In this document: positions 6,636 to 12,484 of the stretch, in pieces
Position numbering within the stretch: the stretch's first letter is position 1
Layout: the number at the start of each line of letters is the position of its first letter
Assembly (NCBI GenBank): GCA_958424475.1
Contig: CATZTY010000003.1
Coordinates: 1 to 20,625 of the forward strand
DNA from: an uncultured Collinsella sp.
GTDB taxonomy: Bacteria; Actinomycetota; Coriobacteriia; Coriobacteriales; Coriobacteriaceae
DNA length: 20,625 nucleotides
Direction: 5' to 3'
Program-made: the position numbers and the translations under genes
The notes under the pieces: model-generated
Told to the model about the DNA's origin: nothing
Seen by the model: the letters and a program-made list of their open reading frames with translations, nothing else
Database searches by the model: none

Positions 6636-7484
6636 ATGAACGAGCAAGTTTGCACCAAGGCTGTGGATACGTGTGGCTATCCGGTCGAGACCACGGGCAA
6701 TGCGGTGCTGGACACGTTGGAGCACCGTTCCTCCACGCGTGCCTTCGCGCGTGATGACGACGACCGTTCCGTGGCGGTGACCGACGAGCAGCGGGCGGCA
6801 ATTTTGCATGCGGCGAGTCGCGCGCCGTCGGCGGGCGCCATGATGATGTATTCCATCGTGAGCATTCGCGAGCAGGCTACGCTGGATCGTCTGGCCGACC
6901 TGTGCGACCACCAGCCCATGATCGCCAAGGCGCCCTGGGCACTAATATTTGTGGTCGATTATGCCAAGTGGATCGATCTGTTTGAGCACGTGGGCTGCTT
7001 TGAGCCCGAGTTTGTCGAGCGCACGGGCAAGGCGCCCCGTCGTGCACCGGGCCTGGGCGACTTTGCCATCGCGGCTCAGGATGCCGTGATCGCCGCGCAA
7101 AACGCCGTGGTTGCCGCCGAGGCCCTGGGCCTGGGGAGCTGCTATATCGGTGATATCGTCGAGAATGCTGAGGAAGTTGCCGAGCTGCTCGATCTGCCGC
7201 CCTATACCATGCCGCTGTCGATGCTCATCATCGGCACGCCCCGTAAGGAGCGCCCGGCCATTGCACATCCTGTGGTGAACCTGGTGCACGAGGAGCGCTA
7301 CTGCCGTGCGGACGACGCGACTATGGATGCGCAGGTGGCCGAGATGGACGCGATGTTCCGTCCGCATGCCCGCGAGGTGGGGGAGCGCGTGGTGGATATC
7401 TACACCCGCAAGCACACGAGCCCCTTTATGGCCGAGATGAGCCGTTCCATGGAGTGGTGGTTCAAAAACTGGCTCGGCAAGTAA
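6636..7484 (+). CDS. nitroreductase-family flavoprotein
   Basis: This 282-residue protein belongs to the FMN-dependent nitroreductase family, which reduces quinones, nitro compounds or other electron acceptors with NAD(P)H in the cytoplasm. The family signature HRSSTRAF, whose arginines contact FMN phosphate, is near residues 30-37. ASRAPSAGAMMMY follows, with a central AAQNAVVAAEALGLGSCYIG helix and a C-terminal LIIGTPRKERP strand. A C-terminal tail of about 70 residues (from about residue 210) extends beyond the compact nitroreductase core. AGGATGAGG lies just before ATG 6636. The 198-base upstream gap, shared with the divergent sulfatase gene, holds a weak -10-like GATAAT at 6573 without a clear -35. 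The natural substrate cannot be deduced. Confidence 0.88.
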   Translation: MNEQVCTKAVDTCGYPVETTGNAVLDTLEHRSSTRAFARDDDDRSVAVTDEQRAAILHAASRAPSAGAMMMYSIVSIREQATLDRLADLCDHQPMIAKAPWALIFVVDYAKWIDLFEHVGCFEPEFVERTGKAPRRAPGLGDFAIAAQDAVIAAQNAVVAAEALGLGSCYIGDIVENAEEVAELLDLPPYTMPLSMLIIGTPRKERPAIAHPVVNLVHEERYCRADDATMDAQVAEMDAMFRPHAREVGERVVDIYTRKHTSPFMAEMSRSMEWWFKNWLGK

Positions 7485-7490
7485 CGAATG

Positions 7491-7538
7491 CGGCGATGTG
7501 ACAAAGGGACAGTCCCTTTGTCACATTCCATATCGCCG
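7491..7538. terminator. nested palindrome after the nitroreductase gene
   Basis: TGTGACAAAGGGAC (7497-7510) and its perfect complement (7512-7525) flank a single A. An outer CGGCGAT/ATCGCCG pair (7491-7497, 7532-7538) encloses them. There is no T run, so termination is plausible but not typical. The core CAAAGG...GTCCCTTTG recurs in the hairpin at 9981-10018. Confidence 0.55.
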
Positions 7539-7589
7539 AGGTGGCCTAAAGGCCGTATAAATGTTTATCTAGCTGGGAAAACAGTGCCA

Positions 7590-7616
7590 TTCAAACATGG
7601 GCCGATTACCTATAAT
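7590..7616 (+). promoter_or_regulatory. kup: candidate kup promoter
   Basis: A perfect TATAAT (7611-7616) lies 35 bases before the kup start. The best -35 candidate is TTCAAA (7590-7595) at a short 15-base spacing. The predicted leader is only about 30 bases, which leaves no room for a riboswitch after this promoter. Confidence 0.5.
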
Positions 7617-7651
7617 TCCTTCGAACATTAAAGTTGGGAGGAAACCGGCTT

Positions 7652-9679
7652 ATGGAACAAAAGGCCAAGGAGGCAGCCTCGCACGCTGCGATTCCTGTGA
7701 GCATCTCGGCGATGCTCGTCACGCTGGGCGTGGTGTACGGCGATATCGGCACCAGCCCTATGTATGTAACCAAGGCGCTCGTTGCCGGCAACGGCGGCAT
7801 CGGAAGTGTGACGGAGGAGTTCGTGCTTGGCGCGCTCTCCCTTGTCGTGTGGACGGTCACGCTGCTGACCACCATCAAGTATGTGCTCATCTCGCTGCGC
7901 GCCGATAACCATGGTGAGGGCGGCATCTTTGCCCTGTACAGTCTGGTCAAGCGCTGCGGCAAGTGGCTTATCATCCCCGCCATGCTGGGTGGCGCCGCAC
8001 TGCTTGCCGACGGCATCCTGACACCTGCCGTTACCGTTACCACGGCCATCGAGGGCCTGCGCACCATCCCGGCGGTCCATGCCGTGCTGGGCGATGACCA
8101 GGGCCGCGTCGTTGCCATTACGCTCGCCATCATCATCGTGCTCTTCTTGGTACAGCGCATCGGTACGGCCAAGATCGGTCACGCCTTTGGCCCCATCATG
8201 ACGCTGTGGTTCCTGTTCCTGGGCGGCACGGGTCTGTTCTTTGTCTTCCAGCACCCCGCCGTGCTGCTGTGCCTCAACCCGGTGCGCGGCATCGCCTTTT
8301 TGCTGAGCCCCAACAACCACGCGGGCATCATGATTCTGGGCAGCTGCTTCCTCGCCACCACCGGTGCCGAGGCGCTCTACTCCGACATGGGCCACGTCGG
8401 CCGCGGCAACATCTACGCTACCTGGCCGTTCGTTAAGTGCTGCCTGCTGCTTTCCTATATGGGCCAGGGCGCTTGGCTTATGAACAACGCCGCCAACCCC
8501 GAGCTCATGGGCATTGCCGACCTCAACCCGTTCTACCAGATGCTCGCCCCGGGTCTGCGTCCCTTTGCCGTCGGCCTTTCCACCGTCGCGGCCATCATTG
8601 CCTCGCAGGCGCTCATCACCGGCGCATTCTCGCTGGTGTCCGAGGCCAGCCGTCTGGACCTCATGCCGCACATGCAGGTCTTCTACCCTGCCGAGACCAA
8701 AGGCCAGCTCTATATTCCCATGGTCAACAACGTCATGCTTGTCGGCTGCGTCATCGTGGTGCTGCTGTTCCAGAACTCGGCGCATATGGAAGCCGCCTAC
8801 GGCCTTGCCATTACGCTGACTATGATGTGCACCACGCTGCTGCTCTTCTTCTACCTGCACGAGGAGCGCAAGCTCAAGGTTGCTCCGTGGATCTTCGCGG
8901 CCTTCTTCCTTTTGCTCGAAGGCTTCTTCTTCGTGAGCTCGCTCACCAAGTTCTTCCACGGCGGCTACTTCACCATCCTCATGGCTGCACTCATCATGGG
9001 CATTATGGTGTGCTGGTACAACGGCACGGCGGTCGAGCAGCGCCAGTTTACGCTGCTGCCGCTGCGCAGCTACCTGCCGCAGCTCAAGCGCCTGCGCGAT
9101 GACGATCGCTACGAGCGTCTGAGCGACAACATCGTGTACCTGACCAAGGACACCCATACCGACTACATCGACCGCGATATCGTCTATTCGATCTTGGACA
9201 AGCATCCCAAGCGCGCCCGCGCCTGGTGGTTCGTGAATGTCGAGACCATGGACGAACCGCACACCTTTGCCTATTCTGTCGAGACGTTCGGCACCGACTA
9301 CGTGTTCCGCGTACATCTGTACCTGGGCTACAAGATCAACCAGCGCGTCAATGCCTACCTGCGCCAGGTTGTTCCGGACCTGGCTGCCACCGGCGAGCTG
9401 CCGCCGCAGACGCATGACTACTCGGTCTACAAGGATCCGGGTAACATCGGTACGTTCAAGTTCGTCCTGATCCGTAAGCTTCTGGCGCCCGAAAGCGATG
9501 TGGAGCCGAGCGAGCGTACGGCCATCACGCTCAAGTACATCATTCGTCGCGCCGCCGGCACGCCTGCACGCTGGTACGGCCTGGAGAACTCCAACGTGAG
9601 CTTTGAGTACGTGCCGCTGTTCACCAAGTTCAAGGCCGTGAACAAGATGCAGCGCCTGGCCCCCAACGAGCGGCCGTAG
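7652..9679 (+). CDS. kup: Kup-type potassium uptake permease
   Basis: Kup imports K+ by proton symport across the cytoplasmic membrane. The protein is 675 residues, close to the usual Kup length. It begins with the hallmark GVVYGDIGTSP (residues 26-36), followed by RADNHGEGG and about twelve hydrophobic segments to about residue 460. The remaining ~200 residues form the cytosolic tail typical of the family. A frame-extending TTG at 7634 is rejected in favour of ATG 7652, which has GGGAGGA nine bases upstream. It heads a probable potassium module: a small membrane protein, a KdpD-type kinase and KdpE follow on the same strand. The family assignment is secure; regulation by the neighbouring two-component pair is inferred from adjacency. 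Confidence 0.96.
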   Translation: MEQKAKEAASHAAIPVSISAMLVTLGVVYGDIGTSPMYVTKALVAGNGGIGSVTEEFVLGALSLVVWTVTLLTTIKYVLISLRADNHGEGGIFALYSLVKRCGKWLIIPAMLGGAALLADGILTPAVTVTTAIEGLRTIPAVHAVLGDDQGRVVAITLAIIIVLFLVQRIGTAKIGHAFGPIMTLWFLFLGGTGLFFVFQHPAVLLCLNPVRGIAFLLSPNNHAGIMILGSCFLATTGAEALYSDMGHVGRGNIYATWPFVKCCLLLSYMGQGAWLMNNAANPELMGIADLNPFYQMLAPGLRPFAVGLSTVAAIIASQALITGAFSLVSEASRLDLMPHMQVFYPAETKGQLYIPMVNNVMLVGCVIVVLLFQNSAHMEAAYGLAITLTMMCTTLLLFFYLHEERKLKVAPWIFAAFFLLLEGFFFVSSLTKFFHGGYFTILMAALIMGIMVCWYNGTAVEQRQFTLLPLRSYLPQLKRLRDDDRYERLSDNIVYLTKDTHTDYIDRDIVYSILDKHPKRARAWWFVNVETMDEPHTFAYSVETFGTDYVFRVHLYLGYKINQRVNAYLRQVVPDLAATGELPPQTHDYSVYKDPGNIGTFKFVLIRKLLAPESDVEPSERTAITLKYIIRRAAGTPARWYGLENSNVSFEYVPLFTKFKAVNKMQRLAPNERP

Positions 9680-9740
9680 GCGCCGACGGGTTGCACGAAG
9701 TTGGTTTTCGATGGATAAGCATGAGGCCGGGGAGGTAAAC

Positions 9741-9935
9741 ATGGATACAAAGGCGCTCGATGGCCGTGAGGCGGTGGTCGAAATGGTGCGTGAGGCGCGC
9801 GTCGACGCCGCCGAAGATCGGTTCTTTACGAATCGTGCCAACATGGATATGGCCGATCGCGTAATTTCGATCGTGGCACTGGTATTTGGAGCGGTGTGCG
9901 TGTGTGCCCTGCTCGCGCACGCGCTGTTTGTCTAG
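9741..9935 (+). CDS. small single-pass membrane protein of the kup module
   Basis: This 64-residue protein is not recognised. Its N-terminal ~40 residues are charged (EAVVEMVREARVDAAEDRFF), and residues ~40-64 form one hydrophobic helix (VISIVALVFGAVCVCALLAH), so it is probably anchored by its C-terminus. ATG 9741 is chosen because GGGGAGG (9729-9735) lies five bases upstream; the in-frame ATG at 9711 has no such site. It sits 61 bases after kup and before the terminator at 9981, so it is probably co-transcribed with kup. A regulatory or stabilising subunit of the transporter is possible, by analogy with small Kdp subunits, but no homology to KdpF was established. Confidence 0.7.
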   Translation: MDTKALDGREAVVEMVREARVDAAEDRFFTNRANMDMADRVISIVALVFGAVCVCALLAHALFV

Positions 9936-9966
9936 CGACCGCCGGTTGCAAAGGCTATACACTTGG

Positions 9967-10026
9967 AACCACCACAAGGGAAACCACCACAAAGGTGCCT
10001 GTCCCTTTGTGGTGGTTTTTGTTTTT
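9967..10026 (+). terminator. intrinsic terminator or attenuator before the kinase gene
   Basis: AAACCACCACAAAGG (9981-9995) pairs perfectly over 15 bases with 10004-10018 around an eight-base loop, and a T-rich stretch runs to 10026. A near copy of the 5' arm, AACCACCACAAGGG (9967-9980), lies directly upstream and could pair with the same 3' arm with one bulge. The kinase start is only 21 bases beyond the T run, too close for a separate promoter after it. Kinase expression therefore needs read-through or a promoter upstream of the hairpin. Confidence 0.8.
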
Positions 10027-10046
10027 GAGAGAGGGGCGGGGCGCTG

Positions 10047-11672
10047 ATGGACGTCCGTACGGATGGCGATATTGCCGATAGCTTTTGGTGGCGGCGCACA
10101 ACGCTGACGCGCCGCACTCCTCTGTATGACGCCTGCGTGTCGGTGGGGCTGCTGGTCGCGGCGACGATTGTGGGCGCGCTGCTCGACCATCCGGGTCTCG
10201 CGCCGAGCATCATGATCGTCTATGTGTTCGCCGTTCAGCTGTGCGCCTTCTTTACCTGGAGTCGCCTGTATTGCTTGCTGAGCTCGGCTGCCGCCGTGGC
10301 GCTCTACAACTTCTTGTTTGTCGACCCGCGCTACTCGCTGTCGCTTATCGACCGCGGCTATCCCGGCATGTTCTTCATCATGTTCGTGGTCTCGCTTGTG
10401 TCGAGCTCGATTGCGTTGGCCCTGCGCCGCGCCTTGGCGCAGGCCGCTGCCAGCGACCGCCGTACGCATATGGTGCTCGAGACCAACCGTATGCTGCAGC
10501 GGTGCGCCGATCAGCAGCAGATTGTCCATGCCATGGCAACGCAGCTGGCGCGTCTTTCGGGCTGTCCGGTCGTGTGGTACAGCGCCGACGCCGAGGGCGA
10601 TGACCTGCTGCCGCGCGCGACTTACACGGCCGTGGGCGATGCCGCGCCGGTGCATGAACTGGCGCCGCAGATGCCGCCGCGGCTCTCGGCGTCCGCCTAT
10701 GTGGGAACGCCGCTCGACGCCACGTTTGGCGGCTCGGCGTTTTATGGCATCTACCTGACGGTTCGCACAGGCGACGGCTTCGCGCGCTCGGGCGACCCCG
10801 CCTCGGTGGTGGGCGTGCTGGCTATCGTTGCCGAGCCCGACGTGCTGACGCACGAGGAGCGAACACTTGCCGATGCCATCGTGAGCGAAGGCGAGCTGGC
10901 ACTCGATCGCGCCCGCGCCATGGAGGCCCGCGAGGAGGCGGCGGTGCTCGCCAAAAACGAACAACTGCGCGCCAACCTGCTGCGCTCCATCTCGCACGAT
11001 CTGCGCACGCCGCTTACCAGTATTTCGGGTAATGCCGACGTGCTGCTCGACCAGGGCTCGACCGGCACTGCGGTGCTCGATGCCCAGACGCGCCGCGGCC
11101 TGCTCCTGTCCATTCGCTCGGATGCGCAATGGCTCAACGCCACCGTCGAGAACCTGCTCGCCATCACCAAGCTCGAGGGTGGCGGTATGCGCCTGTCGAC
11201 CACGCTCGAGCTCATGGACGATATCGTCGAGGAGGCGCTGCGCCACGTGAACCCTGCCGTGCGCGAGCACGACCTTAAGGTAGTGGCGTGCGATGAGCCG
11301 GCGCTCGTCAACGTCGATGCGCGCCTGATGGTGCAGCTGGTGGTCAATCTGGTGAACAACGCCATCACCTATACGCCCACAGGCTCGCATATCATGATTT
11401 CGATTAGCGTCGACGATGGACGCGTGGCGTGCTCGGTGGCCGATGATGGTCCGGGCATCGCACCCGAGGATCGTGAGCGGATCTTTGAGTCGTTCTATAC
11501 CGCCAACCATGGCCTGGCCGACAGCCACCGTAGTGTGGGCCTGGGGCTTTCGCTCTGCCGGTCCATTGCGCTGGCGCATGGCGGTAGCATAGAGGTTGCC
11601 GCGGCGGACCCGCACGGCTCGGTCTTTACGATTGAGCTTCCCGTCGCCGATGTTTCGTTTGATAAGGAGTAG
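10047..11672 (+). CDS. kdpD: KdpD-type sensor histidine kinase lacking the N-terminal sensor region
   Basis: This 541-residue membrane kinase is predicted to phosphorylate the KdpE protein encoded next. Four hydrophobic helices at ~28-128 form a DUF4118-like domain, as in KdpD. A GAF-like region (~150-290) follows, then HisKA with H317 in SISHDLRTPL, and an ATPase domain with N-box NLVNNAI (434-440), G1 ADDGPGI (465-471), F-box IFESFY and G2 VGLGLSL (497-503). Full-length KdpD has about 900 residues and starts with a cytosolic Walker/universal-stress-type region. That region is absent here, and the preceding 111 bases cannot hold it. ATG 10047 has a purine-rich GAGAGGGG upstream, a weak site. 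Its stop lies inside the ribosome-binding region of the regulator gene, so the two are co-translated. The signal sensed is unknown. Confidence 0.9.
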   Translation: MDVRTDGDIADSFWWRRTTLTRRTPLYDACVSVGLLVAATIVGALLDHPGLAPSIMIVYVFAVQLCAFFTWSRLYCLLSSAAAVALYNFLFVDPRYSLSLIDRGYPGMFFIMFVVSLVSSSIALALRRALAQAAASDRRTHMVLETNRMLQRCADQQQIVHAMATQLARLSGCPVVWYSADAEGDDLLPRATYTAVGDAAPVHELAPQMPPRLSASAYVGTPLDATFGGSAFYGIYLTVRTGDGFARSGDPASVVGVLAIVAEPDVLTHEERTLADAIVSEGELALDRARAMEAREEAAVLAKNEQLRANLLRSISHDLRTPLTSISGNADVLLDQGSTGTAVLDAQTRRGLLLSIRSDAQWLNATVENLLAITKLEGGGMRLSTTLELMDDIVEEALRHVNPAVREHDLKVVACDEPALVNVDARLMVQLVVNLVNNAITYTPTGSHIMISISVDDGRVACSVADDGPGIAPEDRERIFESFYTANHGLADSHRSVGLGLSLCRSIALAHGGSIEVAAADPHGSVFTIELPVADVSFDKE

Positions 11673-11676
11673 CGTC

Positions 11677-12390
11677 GTGCCGAACTCTGCCGTAAAACCG
11701 CTCATCTTGGTCGTTGAGGACGACCCCGCCGTTCGCAATCTTATTGTTGCCGCGCTCGAGGCGCACGGCTTGCGTCATATGGCCGTGGAGACCGCCCATG
11801 CCGCCATCGCTGCCGCCTCATCGCAGGCACCGAGCATTGTGCTGCTCGACCTGGGTCTGCCCGATATGGACGGCGTCAAGGTGGTGGAGTCGGTGCGCGC
11901 ATGGTCGGGCATGCCGATTATCGTGGTCTCGGCGCGCAGCGAGGATGCGGACAAAATCCGCGCGCTCGATGCCGGCGCCGACGACTATCTGACCAAGCCG
12001 TTTTCGGTCGAGGAACTGCTCGCGCGCATTCGCACGACGCTCAGGCGCCTTTCGTATGCGCAGACGGGCGGCGTTGCCTCCGAGGGTTCGTTTGATACCG
12101 GTGAGCTGCATATCGATTTTGATGCCGGCATCGCCACGATGGATGGCGAGGAACTGCATCTGACGCCGATCGAGTATAAGCTCCTGTGCCTGCTGGCACA
12201 CAACGCCGACAAGGTACTGACGCACCAGTTTATCCTGCACGAGATTTGGGGCACGGCAACTAAGAGCGACCTGGCGAGCCTGCGTGTCTTTATGGGCACG
12301 CTGCGCAAGAAGATCGAGTCCGACCCCGCGCATCCGCGCTATATTCAGACGCACGTGGGTATCGGCTATCGCCTGGTCACCCAAGGCTAG
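11677..12390 (+). CDS. kdpE: KdpE-family response regulator
   Basis: This is a 237-residue OmpR-type regulator. The receiver domain has the acidic pocket E14-D15-D16, phospho-acceptor D58 in LLDLGLPDMDG, and K107 in DDYLTKPF. The stretch ARSEDADKIRALDAGADDYL closely resembles KdpE. The C-terminal winged helix (~140-237) includes LHLTPIEYKLL and VGIGYRLV. The start is GTG 11677, with AAGGAGT six bases upstream overlapping the kinase stop (11670-11672), which is typical of coupled kinase/regulator genes. In other bacteria KdpE activates kdpFABC; no Kdp pump genes occur here, so kup is the natural candidate target. That target is inferred from adjacency only; no KdpE site was identified. Confidence 0.93.
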   Translation: MPNSAVKPLILVVEDDPAVRNLIVAALEAHGLRHMAVETAHAAIAAASSQAPSIVLLDLGLPDMDGVKVVESVRAWSGMPIIVVSARSEDADKIRALDAGADDYLTKPFSVEELLARIRTTLRRLSYAQTGGVASEGSFDTGELHIDFDAGIATMDGEELHLTPIEYKLLCLLAHNADKVLTHQFILHEIWGTATKSDLASLRVFMGTLRKKIESDPAHPRYIQTHVGIGYRLVTQG

Positions 12391-12415
12391 ATCGCCAACC
12401 ACCATCCCAATATGA

Positions 12416-12480
12416 GTTGCGGTGGAATACGGTCTAAATTTGCCTAATTCCAGGCAAAACAGTCCGTATTCCACCGCAAC
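12416..12480. terminator. bidirectional hairpin between convergent kdpE and rlmKL
   Basis: Arms GTTGCGGTGGAATACGG (12416-12432) and 12464-12480 pair perfectly over 17 bases. They enclose a second hairpin TTTGCCT/AGGCAAA (12439-12445, 12452-12458). It occupies nearly the whole gap between two converging genes, as expected for a shared terminator. There is no long T run on either strand. Confidence 0.65.
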
Positions 12481-12484
12481 TTTG

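Noticed and set aside
7539..7651. c-di-AMP (ydaO) riboswitch before kup
   Set aside because: The perfect TATAAT at 7611 leaves a leader of about 30 bases, and no ydaO-like conserved segments were seen.
7628..11738. Long minus-strand frames (738 and 702 residues) opposite kup and the kinase genes
   Set aside because: They are antisense to recognisable genes, have no family motifs, and are His/Arg/Gln-rich as expected for shadow frames.
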